The notes under the pieces are model-generated. The model worked only from the letters and a program-made list of their open reading frames with translations. It was not told where the DNA came from and ran no database searches. Below, one piece after another: positions 23,219 to 32,405 of a DNA stretch of 64,000 bases. The position numbers and the translations under genes are program-made. The first letter of the stretch is position 1, and each line of letters starts with the position of its first letter. Source of the stretch: Sipunculus nudus (lineage: Eukaryota; Annelida; Sipuncula; Golfingiida; Sipunculidae); contig CM049313.1 in assembly GCA_026874595.1 (NCBI GenBank), positions 53,962,659 through 54,026,658 on the forward strand, written 5' to 3'.

Positions 23219-26200
23219 ATATAACAATATATATATGCTAATCTATGTGATGAATCTTTATCATCAGGTGACTGAAGTTCAATTAATTGGGATCTTGGTT
23301 TTTATAATTAGGGCTCGCTTGACATTAGGTGCCCTTTAGTGATCACCGTGATTGGCACAGATGAGGGCTCCAGGCCTATTGAATTACAGACCTGTCGAAA
23401 TTCCAATATGGCTTCCTTAGCCCAATCTCTGATTTTCTTTCGCGTGAGATAACTCAACAACAACACACTTCAGCTTTTCCAAATTCACAGGGATGATTGG
23501 TACATATAAGGGCTCCAGACCTGTTGAATAACAGACCTGTCGAAATTCCAATAAGGCCGCCACAGCCCAATCGCTGATTTTCTTTCACGCGCGATAACTC
23601 AACAATAACAAGGGCTCCAGACCTATTGAAATTATAGACGTTTCGGAATTCCAATATGGCCACCACAGCCCAATCGCTGTTTTTTTCGCGCACGATAAAT
23701 CAACAACAACACACTTCAGCTTTCTCAAATTCACAAGGATGATTGGTACGTATGAGGGCTCCAGACCTATTGAATAACAAACCTGTTGGAATTCCAATAT
23801 GGCCTGCTCAGTCCAAACGCTGATTTTCTTTCACGCGCGATAACTCAACAATAACAAGGGCTCCAGACTTATTGAAATTATAGACGTTTCGGAATTCCAA
23901 TATGGCCACCACAGCCCAATCGCTGTTTTTTTTTCGCGCACGATAAATCAACAACAACACACTTCACCTTTCCCAAATTCACAAGGATGATTGGTACGTA
24001 TGAGGGCTCCAGACCTATTGAATAACAAACCTGTTGGAATTCCAATATGGCCTGCTCAGTCAAAACGCTGATTTTCTTTCGCGCACGATAACTCAACAAC
24101 TGTATGGCTGCCAGAGCACAATTGGGGATTTTCATTTAACCGCGATATCTCATCAAAATATGCTTGATCTTTCTCATTTACCCAGAGATGATTGGTACCT
24201 ATAAGGGCTCTGACCTATTGAAATACAGACTTGCTCAAAATCAAATAAGGCCGACAGAGTAAAATCAATGATTTTCTTTTGCACACATTTTTTCCGACAT
24301 ATCTTCTTTAATATTATTTGAAACAGTAGCAAATTTTCCCTCATGCATACCGATAAAAACCTATTTCTGTTTTTCATATTTTTCAACTTTAACGTAACTG
24401 TTCATCAAGATGTAAACTAGTCCAGCCCCAGCAGAAATGCGGGGCCCTCTGAGGATCATTGTCCGACTTAATCTAGTTTCTTTTTCGGTTGGGTTCCCTT
24501 CGACCGACGGTAATGATTCAGATTCATCACATACCTTAGCATATCATGCTCTCGAGTCTGTTGCAAAACATAGAGCGCTAGCTGTGTGACCGCGGAAGAA
24601 AGACTGCATACCCGCAGATCATTTCTATATATATTCTGTTACAGGCAAACTGTGTAATCAGGCATTACGTGAGATCACTGAAAATTTCAGGCATAACACG
24701 AATGATTCATTCACTCAGGCATTTCATGAAATGAAATTACGTTTAATGACTGAAATTTGGAGATTATTATTAAACAATTGCCTGAAGTGTTTTAGACAAA
24801 TAGTGTAACAATCTTATCTCAGTTCACAGTGCTCACAAATGAAAAGTTAAATAATGCCTCCCAGAGCACTTCTTCTAAGTCCAGGCATGGTTATTACATA
24901 ATGAAGAAGTTCATATATCATTATTTCTATATTTTATTTTATTTTAAATGAGCACTTTCACACATAGCCTAGTCATGTTCTGAAACAATGCTTATGCAAA
25001 ATTCCTGATTATTTTTTAATTATTGTTTTTTCATTCTCATTTTTCCAAATTATTATTCATTAACAACCACTAAGGTGACCCTCTCTGTTATAGACCCAAT
25101 TTGTATGCGTGGTCTTCTTATAAAATTTCGCTCTTATTAATTTCCATTCCTCAATATGTGTTAAATATGTTTTTTTTTATTTTATGCCCCCATTTTGCTT
25201 TCGGATATCTGGAATTTTTTAAAAAAATTAAACTGCCTCAAGCCGAGTCAATTACTATTACCCAGTTCTTTGATCTCTGTGGGTGAAGTATATCAATTAG
25301 TTTTGGCTAATTTTGAACTTTGTTTGGCATACCATTGATTTCCGGGATATCCTTAACAAAGCCGGCTTTTCAAGCTTTATCACCGATTTTGATGAAAATT
25401 TTATTTTCTCTGAATATTAAAGAAAGTATCAGAGATTTGTTCGCGATTTTCTAGTTAAAGAGTACTGATTGTGAATATTTTGAACACTGTAAATATAGTA
25501 TATTGTTTAAATTTAATTAATGAATCAAAACTTCTCATTTTGTTTTGACCAAATACTTTGTCATTATGATAAACGATTAAGGTGTTTACACTTACAACTA
25601 TAGATGACTGACAAGGTACATGTAACCATGCAAAACATATTTAGCTTTAATAGGTGCCACTGATTTAAAGCTGAATTGAAGTGTATTGATCCTTATCACA
25701 GCAGCAAAATATTAAATTGTTTTGCAAATAGTGGTATATTATAAATATGTATTGAAGAATGGTTCATTCTTTATTAAGACAAACTTCCGAAGTGAGGACC
25801 ATATAGTATTAAAAATAGTAGTATTATATAGGAATAGATAATGATGATTTTTATTTTCGTGACTAAATGGGTTCATATCATATTATAACAAACATTTAAA
25901 GTGTGGACTAAATCGACTAAACAATCATTTCGTTATATTATTTATACTTGGTATGTAGTTCTTTTAGGTGCTCCTGCATTGAATCTTATTTTAGGTTCAT
26001 TAATCATTTTCACAGGAACAAAACAATTAAATAAACTTATTTAAACCCGACAATGTGTGTTGTCATTCAGCAGTATAACATACATGCCAACAAGAATTCA
26101 GTCATTTCGTGTAATGACGGAGCCATAAAACCAGGCATTACACGTAATGCCTGGACATTTTAGTCATTTCATGAAATGCCTGAGTGAATCCGTCATTTCG

Positions 26201-28108
26201 TGTAAAAACTGAAATTTTCAGTCGTTTCACGTGATGCCCGGACATCTTAGTCTTTTTCATGAAATTCCTGAGTGAATCATTCATTTCGTGTTATGCCTGA
26301 AATGTTCAGTCATTTCATGTAATGCCTGATTATACAGTTTGCCTGTTACATATATACATACATATCCTGGCCACAAAGCACTAAATTTACATCGGCGTAC
26401 ATACATGGGCAATAAACGTAAATCTACATAGGTAAATAAACAAATGAAACATATTAAACACAGTTAAGATTATAACCAACATGAAACTGGAGAAAGTAAA
26501 AGGCTCATTCATAGAACCTTTTGATCTTATGATCGCTCAAATATTGTCAGACATCTCAGAAAACTAGACTAGTACAACTTAAAATGATGCTTGGGCAGCT
26601 GATTACCACAATATTGCACCACTGGTTTAGCTTAATTGGCAGATCATCCCGTGACTTGATCCATTTTGCGTAGACAGGAAAGATCACGGGCTCACTGGTG
26701 TGGCGTAACGATAATGGCTCGGTCAGCGGGTGGTCTCCTGCCCTGGTGACCCAGGCGTGCTGGCATAACAGGTAACAAATAATTATCACTGATACATTAA
26801 CAAATATCATGTTATTGACATTAATATGGTTAAGGTGGCGTCATACTACATTTATCGGTAGATATACTAGTGCACAGAAGGTCATTGGCATGGGTTATAT
26901 TATAACTCAACCATAAAACACATGTGACTTGTACGTGTAAGTATCTAAGACACTGTCCTGCATGCCTTTCAGAGCCATAGAGATGATATGTCGCCAAGAA
27001 GATTAGATGAAATTCCATCCACACAGTGGGAAAGGCACATACTACTGTTTAAAATGATCATCTGACAATAAAACAATGTTATAATTAAATTTGGTTTCCT
27101 TGTCTTACGTGATTATTCTCCGATTATGAGAATGACAATCAACGTAAAAACTTATGGAACAGGGAACCTATCCCCAGGACAGTTTCTTATCATTTTTTAA
27201 CACAGTCTTTGAAAGAATAAAGAACGTGAAGGTCCGACTAACCCAAGAATTTAAATGAACAGATATAAATAAATTAATAAGAGCTTTGATTGGTCGTGCG
27301 GAATATTAGAGAAATAAGGATATTTTGTTCTTGACAGTTTTACATGTTTTAGTTAACCATCAATAATGTCTCTAAACGCATTTTTTATCTCAAGAATTCA
27401 TCTGAAATCAATGCCAGTGCCTTATAATTAAGGCAGACGAGCCCTAAAAGAATCCAGTGAAACATAAACGAAAATCCAACCTTATCTTAACAAAGTAATT
27501 TATTTTGATTATACCATATGATCGCATCCAGAAAACTTATGTATTCCAATTCCTTTTACAATAAGGATCAACGGTTTGCATATTAACATGCATGTCCAAT
27601 CTGTGTATGCGATTTGAAAAAAGAACCATCTTAAATAACGGGTAACATGAATTCCCCCGGTTCTTGATACCTGGTATACATAGGGGAACGCCTCATGTTC
27701 CTTTGCGATAACAGCTTGAGGAATAAATAATGGGAAGTAACAGTTTTCATATCCAAGCTTCCTCCTGTAGCTCTCGACTAGGTTCTTAACAACTTCCCAG
27801 ATATTAAATGCCCACGGACGCAGAACGTAACATCCTGTAATATAATGCTCGGTCATCTCTGCTTCGTGCATCAGCTGCCAAAACAAAAGAAATATAAATT
27901 TTGCTCATGTGACTGGCTTATCCTCAGTGTGCATAGTATCTATAAGATGTTATGATAATTGCTCAAGATTATATCTGATGTTGATACTCATCCATTATTA
28001 ATTGTATCGTTCATAATATGTTTTTGTATATTATACGCGACTGATTTATTACTTTGATACCTGCAAATACCACGCCACCAAATCTTCTGTCTTCTTTTTA
28101 TCCATCAT
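18793..28108 (-). CDS. PARS: Prolyl-tRNA synthetase, archaeal/eukaryotic type, free-standing, ten exons
   Basis: The enzyme charges tRNA-Pro with proline in the cytosol. Ten exons with GT-AG borders and compatible phases give about 495 residues, the length of a stand-alone archaeal-type ProRS. In order: a short N-terminal exon ([16 protein letters not shown]), the TGCYVLRPW and ENCYFPLF core, [17 protein letters not shown], class II motif 2 ([13 protein letters not shown]), [22 protein letters not shown] with GLVLPPKV (motif 3 region), and the anticodon-binding and C-terminal domains. It ends in ...GKCY, keeping the C-terminal tyrosine seen in this family. In most animals this enzyme is fused to GluRS (EPRS). 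Here the exon before TEDLVAWY begins with a good ATG and no WHEP or GluRS exon was found upstream. Some normally stable positions differ ([14 protein letters not shown]), and exon 9 has a one-base frameshift. It could be a working paralogue, a partial EPRS duplicate or a young pseudogene. Confidence 0.88.
19316..19459 (-). CDS. PARS: ProRS exon 9, with one-base frameshift
   Basis: 144 nt where the phases at both ends require 143 or 146. The first part reads [20 protein letters not shown] and [13 protein letters not shown]; after CEE the family-like reading ISEDTAK continues in the next frame. Shortening the A4 run at 19347-19350 to A3 would restore it. The donor is AAAG|GTTTTA at 19315. Confidence 0.85.
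19864..20024 (-). CDS. PARS: ProRS exon 8
   Basis: 161 nt, ending in a split codon (AA|G) that the next exon completes. It encodes [36 protein letters not shown] and [10 protein letters not shown], matching the GVPIRLEVGPRD and RRDTGEK region. Confidence 0.92.
20034..20270. repeat. Tandem duplication, two ~120 bp units, in ProRS intron
   Basis: AAACATGATCTCACATGATTT occurs near 20044 and again near 20166, and the following ~100 bp are alike (TTCTATTTCCAATTCAA and so on). The first unit lies just outside exon 8. Confidence 0.85.
20271..21022. other. ProRS intron, nothing recognised
   Basis: AT-rich intron between exons 7 and 8 with no coding or repeat signal beyond the tandem duplication at its exon 8 side. 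Confidence 0.4.
21023..21190 (-). CDS. PARS: ProRS exon 7 (anticodon-binding domain start)
   Basis: 168 nt; acceptor TTTACAG, donor AAG|GTGAGT. It encodes [18 protein letters not shown], then a helix-rich stretch and [17 protein letters not shown]. Confidence 0.9.
21682..21876 (-). CDS. PARS: ProRS exon 6 (motif 3 region)
   Basis: 195 nt; the acceptor ATAAAG adjoins an (AT)n microsatellite at 21895-21942. It encodes [40 protein letters not shown] and [12 protein letters not shown]. The usual GGTSHHLG block is AATAHYIG here. Confidence 0.92.
21895..21942. repeat. (AT)n microsatellite in ProRS intron
   Basis: Pure AT run a few bases from the exon 6 acceptor. Another interrupted AT/TATG run lies at about 22052-22102. 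Confidence 0.95.
22380..22535 (-). CDS. PARS: ProRS exon 5
   Basis: 156 nt; acceptor TTCCAG, donor CAG|GTAAGT. It encodes [19 protein letters not shown] and [21 protein letters not shown], matching the VIKGRKTEKEKFAGG region of the family, with G-G replaced by A-A. Confidence 0.92.
22918..23022 (-). CDS. PARS: ProRS exon 4 (class II motif 2)
   Basis: 105 nt; acceptor TTTTCAG, donor GAG|GTAGG. It encodes [19 protein letters not shown], then [16 protein letters not shown]. The FLRTREF...EGH block is the ATP-binding motif 2 and is intact. Confidence 0.93.
23163..23226. repeat. (AT)n microsatellite in ProRS intron
   Basis: AT dinucleotide run with one TATTTATA interruption. Confidence 0.95.
23330..24245. 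repeat. Tandem repeat of ~115-145 bp, about seven units, in ProRS intron
   Basis: GATTGGTACNTATNAGGGCTCC or a shortened form recurs at about 23350, 23496, 23610, 23741, 23850, 23989 and 24191. Each copy is followed by AATTCCAATATGGCC and a TTTCTTTCGCGC-type stretch. Some units lack about 30 bp. Long minus-strand reading frames across it are repeat artefacts. Confidence 0.88.
24637..26350. mobile_element. Fold-back-like DNA element with ~100 bp inverted ends
   Basis: The left end reads TGTTACAGGCAAACTGT and the right end, inverted, TGTAACAGGCAAACTGT; similarity continues for about 100 bp inward. The ends contain subrepeats of an imperfect palindrome around CATTTCATGAAATG and AGGCATTAC, most of them on the right side (26090-26345). 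The 1.35 kb interior is AT-rich with no transposase motif. A 48-codon open frame just inside the right end (about 25900-26044) has a possible membrane helix but no homology that I know. Target duplication is unclear because both flanks are TATA-rich. Confidence 0.7.
26607..26759 (-). CDS. PARS: ProRS exon 3
   Basis: 153 nt, phase 0. It encodes [16 protein letters not shown], then [17 protein letters not shown] and [18 protein letters not shown]. The proline-pocket block normally read as RPTSET is RHTSEP here: the threonine and glutamate are kept and the proline is replaced by histidine. Confidence 0.92.
26760..27670. other. ProRS intron, nothing recognised
   Basis: Intron between exons 2 and 3. 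The minus ORF at 26830-27024 shows no family signature. Confidence 0.4.
27671..27874 (-). CDS. PARS: ProRS exon 2
   Basis: 204 nt, phase 0 at both ends; acceptor TTGGCAG, donor CAG|GTATC. It encodes [17 protein letters not shown], then [19 protein letters not shown]: the start of the class II catalytic core. The last ten residues (AFPYVYQ end) fit the family poorly. Confidence 0.92.
28061..28108 (-). CDS. PARS: ProRS exon 1 (start codon)
   Basis: Two adjacent ATGs (28108-28106 and 28105-28103) start [16 protein letters not shown], and the donor CAG|GTATCA follows. TEDLVAWY matches the segment just upstream of the catalytic core in the family. The frame stays open upstream to an AG at 28157, so an internal exon of a longer gene is not fully excluded. 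Confidence 0.7.
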
Positions 28109-28740
28109 CCAAACCGATTCTTCAATAAATATAGTTGTATATGTATGTATTACCCTGTAAGGAGACTATAAGATGAATACCGAGTAGTAAATTGTATCGA
28201 TCGTTAACAAAGAAGTCATGTTTTTAGGTCCAGACCCCCCCCCCCCCCTTTTTTTCACCCGAAGCAACCTTTTTAAGGGGTTTTAGACGTTATTTTGCGG
28301 TCTGGACCCGCCCCCTTTTCCAGACCTGATGACCTTTTTTTTTAGGATTTTCATTAGTCCTCCTTGGTTGGACCCCCCCCCCCACCCTTTTTTTGCTGGA
28401 AGCAACATCCTCTATGATTTGCTAAAATGGTCACATGATTTATAGCAATTATAAATGCTGTTGACTAAATCTTATAAGGGGTGGAAGTAAATGCATTATA
28501 TGCGGCGTATATATCCAGGATCGCGGATACTGTTACAGGTGCTCTTTTTATTATGTGACACGGGCGTTACTCCTGTTGTGGAACTCGTGTCTGGCCGCGT
28601 ATTAATTCTATGTTTAATCCGTACTGTTTGAACATTCGTTGTCATGTGAGCCTTGGGCTTTCACGCCTGGTCGAGGGTCACGTGATGACCCTGGTGTGCG
28701 GATACACACGGCTAAAATATTCTCGGCTTGAGGTGTGAGT
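28109..28740. other. Upstream of ProRS: C-rich repeats, possible promoter region
   Basis: Two diverged units (about 28229-28330 and 28330-28400) share GGTCCAGACCC / GTTGGACCC, followed by C11-C13 runs and T-rich blocks. No upstream ProRS exon was recognised here. Confidence 0.5.
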
Positions 28741-29278
28741 GTATATAAAGGGGCTGTGTTTTTAGAAAAGGGGAGAGAGTAGCAGAAGAGAAGATTCCAG
28801 CGGAGGCAGAAGCGTGAGTCAGATTCTAGGACCTTATCTAACAAATGCGGCAATTATACATTTCAAAGACTTTCTCCTGGACTTTTTGCATTTGGACTTC
28901 ATTTAACTTTCTGGGTCGTTGCAAGAACTTTCCACTGGACTGTCATTCTCCGAGAGTATAGAGTATACATTTAAGGAACTTATCGTGGTGACAGTGTTGG
29001 TATCCAGGTACTGTGCACATTTTTTTTCTATGTGATTGTATTGACTTGTTACTATACTGCTGTTTTACTGTATAATTGTATTGATTTAGTGTATTGTATT
29101 GTTAGGGTTGTTTGAAGAATAAATTATAGTTATTTGTTAACAAAAACCACTGACTTCTTTATTCATTCCCCTAGACATTTCACGCTGTCTAGTGTTACAG
29201 AATCTGATTTTTTTATCTCCGATACGGTATTTGTGTTCATCAGGCATACGTGATCTGTTTATATTAGGTTCCGTAACA
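28741..29278 (+). mobile_element. LTR-like element, copy 1 (plus orientation)
   Basis: It starts with a TATA box (GTATATAAAGGGGCTG), has AATAAA at about 29118, and ends near TTAGGTTCCGTAACA. It is similar along its length to the reverse complement of 31829-32405, most strongly from AATAAATTATAGTTATTTGT to TTCCGTAA. TATA, a short transcribed part and a poly(A) signal fit a solo LTR. No protein-coding part remains. A pair of SINE-like or promoter-bearing elements cannot be excluded. Confidence 0.6.
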
Positions 29279-30735
29279 ATACCGCCGCATAAAAAGCTTC
29301 AAGTAAAATGGAGAACATGATATACCCTTGACGGAAACAAATCGTGTACAACCAAATATTGCGTTTATGACAGGGAAACTGAGGTAATCTTAGAGGCAGA
29401 AATAGCACCTTATTCGAATGACTAAGAAATTTAGCTATATACTGTGATTAATTATGAAAACAAGACTCACGTTAAAAGCTATGCAACCCTTTGCAATCCA
29501 TGCGCTTGAAACTGTCTCTGGAACTGAAACAATGTCGTGCGTGACCTTTGCTCTTAGAGCCACACCACCCGAAGTTGATTCATTGTAACAAGATTACCAA
29601 GACTGCTAGGCCTGCCGTTGCTGGGGAAAACTCATATTAGTGTCTGTTCTGACCAACAGGTGGCGCAACTGACTTGGCTGTAATCAGGAGCTCACATTAG
29701 TACCTGACATGGTCAGCAGATGGTTCCACTGGCCCATCCCACATGTGAAAATAAGGTTGACTTTGGCAGCAGTTGAAAACGCTACTGAATTTGGATTTTG
29801 AATTTTATTTGTGATGAAACTGTTGCAAATCATTTGAGTTTCCCTGCTGGAACCAACAAAAAATTCAAACAGTTGGATATGCTCCATTATCGATCAAACT
29901 GATTCCTGTGATTTAAATTGAAGCTGTATTTCATTTGACTTATACTGATTTTAACATAGTTGATGGTGGCCATTATAATTGAAGTTTATACACATTGTTG
30001 GTTATTTACCCAGCACATATTGAATATTTAGGGCAAAGCTAATGACTGAGATAATCTTGTTTTTGAATTGAAGATTAATTTTATGTTAAAGGTACTGAGA
30101 TTTGGTACCTTTTCGTAAATTTGGTGGCAGAGCTGAATGAGTATATAGACCTACATATATGTGTGTTTAGGGTGTTAAATATTTAACGTGTTATGAACAT
30201 TTATTTTTCTTCGATAGCCATGCCTGTATATGAAATAGGCCTGAGGAACAATCCTGACTATAAACTTTTGTTAACTATTGTACATCAATTTAACCTAGAT
30301 ATTTATGGGTCTGGAGGTTTTAACTTGCAGTTTTTTAGTCTCAGTGACCACAAGTCTCCACATGCTTTGTTGAAAATAAAGAGAATATATCATTGAACAG
30401 TTGTGTGCTATGATTATTAGTAACAGTCATAATTGGCATTTATTTATGGAGTACTAGTGACAATATAAGAGATATGTGACATGTGTAACATTGTGAATAA
30501 ACAGTCGGTTAGAAATGGTGCATACACAGACACTTGCGGACTTGTTCGGAGCTTCAGTTACCTCGACTCCCATAATACTGGTAAAGTCGACGCAAACTGA
30601 AAGTGGGCAGCAGCCTGGTTTCAGGAATCCACGAACTGCATTCTATAATGCGGCGTACATCCATTCCATGTCAGGGGAGAGCACGAGAGCTCAGGGCTAG
30701 GAATCCACATACAAAGGGTCAAGGTCCATGGGTGT
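29279..30735. other. Noncoding spacer
   Basis: No recognised gene. The open stretch at 29471-29580 on minus has a donor-like end but no acceptor in the right place. Confidence 0.35.
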
Positions 30736-31560
30736 ATGCAAGAGGGGGTCGTGAGGGTCGTACGACCCCCCCCCCCCCCCCCCCAAATTTTCAAAAGGTC
30801 CACATTTTTTCCAATGACCTTTTTAACAAGGGCCTTTTCACAATGACATAAATGAAAAAGCATTGATCAGGTACCAGCAATGAGTCCAAAGACCTTGCAT
30901 ATTGCATGTCGTAAATCTATCCCAAGTCCAGCAATTCTGAAACTGAGCCATCTGCTTCAGGCTGGTAGCACTCATTGTGAAAACAGGTGCAACAGCCCCC
31001 CCCCCCCCCCCCGCTCCACCAAATCGGTTCACCAATTTTTTACTTTTTAGGGCCACCCAATTGCGTACTTTGTAAGGGCGTGCCTAGACCTTTTGCATAA
31101 TAAGCACATCAAGTTGTATTTGGAAGGCGCAGGAACCAGTTACAATCAAGTACTAGTATATATAGGCTGACACTCTTTAGTAGCTATGTTGGACAAACAA
31201 AAGCCTCATTGGAAGTTGCTGCTCACGCATAGGTCATGTCGTGTTTTGCATGGGGCAAGACAGTCCTGATGGTTAAACATTATATACCTTTTCTGTCATT
31301 AGTTCGGGTAATGTTAGTGTTTGGTGATGAATTTCGCCGACGTTTATCTAACTTAAGTCACATTCAGAACGTCAACATATTATCTCCAGAAAACTGAATA
31401 AAACATTTCCTTTCTATACTTAAACATCACTGATTTTAAATGAATCTTAATAATTTGATCGAATAGACACATTACCAACAGGCGCTGATCCAGGAATAAC
31501 CCCCCTCCACCCCCACCCCCCGGGATCCTGACCTGACCCGACCCATCGTCAATGATTCTC
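30736..31560. repeat. C-tract repeat cluster
   Basis: Three related C-rich units carry long C runs at about 30765-30784, 30998-31013 and 31500-31521. Each is next to a phrase such as CAAATTTTCAAAAGGTCC or CCAAATCGGTTCACC followed by GACCTTTT-type text. Similar text (GGTCGTGATC, ATCCTGGATACACC) occurs at 34340-34520. The family seems to be dispersed. Confidence 0.5.
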
Positions 31561-31828
31561 ACCCCTGAGGCAAAGGAGTTCTAACTCTATGCATAGGCAA
31601 AAACAAGGAGAAACTTAGGCTTTGTATTTTGATCAACAACATTGGACCTGTGACCTAGGTTAGCTTGCTTTTGCCTTCTTGATCAAAAGTTTAAGCCACT
31701 TTCCATACACAACTGTTGAACACAATACAGAACAGCATGAGAACAGCTTTGGCAAACTATTGGTCACAAGTAGCTTACCTAGTTTTTGCGTCTGTGTACA
31801 GTCTATATATATATATGTATTGATTGTT

Positions 31829-32405
31829 TTACGGAACCTAATAACAACAGATCACGTAGTCGTGACGAGCATAAATTTTGTTACGGAGATAAATAAAAAT
31901 CAGATTCTGTAACACTAGGCAGCGTGAAATGTCTAGGGGAATAAATAAAGAAGTCAGTGGTTTTTTGTTAACAAATAACTATAATTTATTCTTAAATCAA
32001 TCCTAACATTACAATACACTAAATCAGTACGATCACACAGTAAAACAATAAAAATGTAAAGTACCAGAGTGTCCGGATCCAAGGCTTTTCTGGATACCAC
32101 CACTGCCACAGCTCAACAAGTCCTTTAAAACATATAATCCAAATGAACAGTTCACGTAAATCTTCTCAGTGAATAATAGTCCAATTCAATCCAGAAATTA
32201 ATCTGTTGTAATCCAAAAGTGAAGTTCTGGTAATTGTCCCAAAGGCAAACTGAAGACTGAATAAAATCTGTTACAAAGTTCGAAGAATATCTATAAGTGC
32301 TGCAATTATCGGAAAGGTCCACAAACTGACTCACACTCTTCTGTGTCCGCTGGAATATTTCTCTCTTCTCTCTCCCGGCTCTAACAACAGCCCCTTATTT
32401 ATAAC
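31829..32405 (-). mobile_element. LTR-like element, copy 2 (minus orientation)
   Basis: Reverse complement of the element at 28741-29278, with TTATAAATAAGGGGCTG in place of the TATA region at its 32400 end and TTCCGTAAA at its 31829 end. The two copies lie head-out in inverted orientation about 2.55 kb apart and have diverged by point changes and small indels, so they are not one recent LTR pair. Confidence 0.6.

Noticed and set aside
23454-24135. Minus-strand ORFs with repeated [13 protein letters not shown] text
   Set aside because: They follow the tandem repeat in the ProRS intron and change frame with each unit.
29471-29580. Possible upstream ProRS or other minus-strand exon (open text GGVALRAKVTHDIV ... 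with GTGAGT donor)
   Set aside because: No AG acceptor in the needed place, a stop shortly upstream in the same frame, and no resemblance to ProRS, WHEP or GluRS segments.
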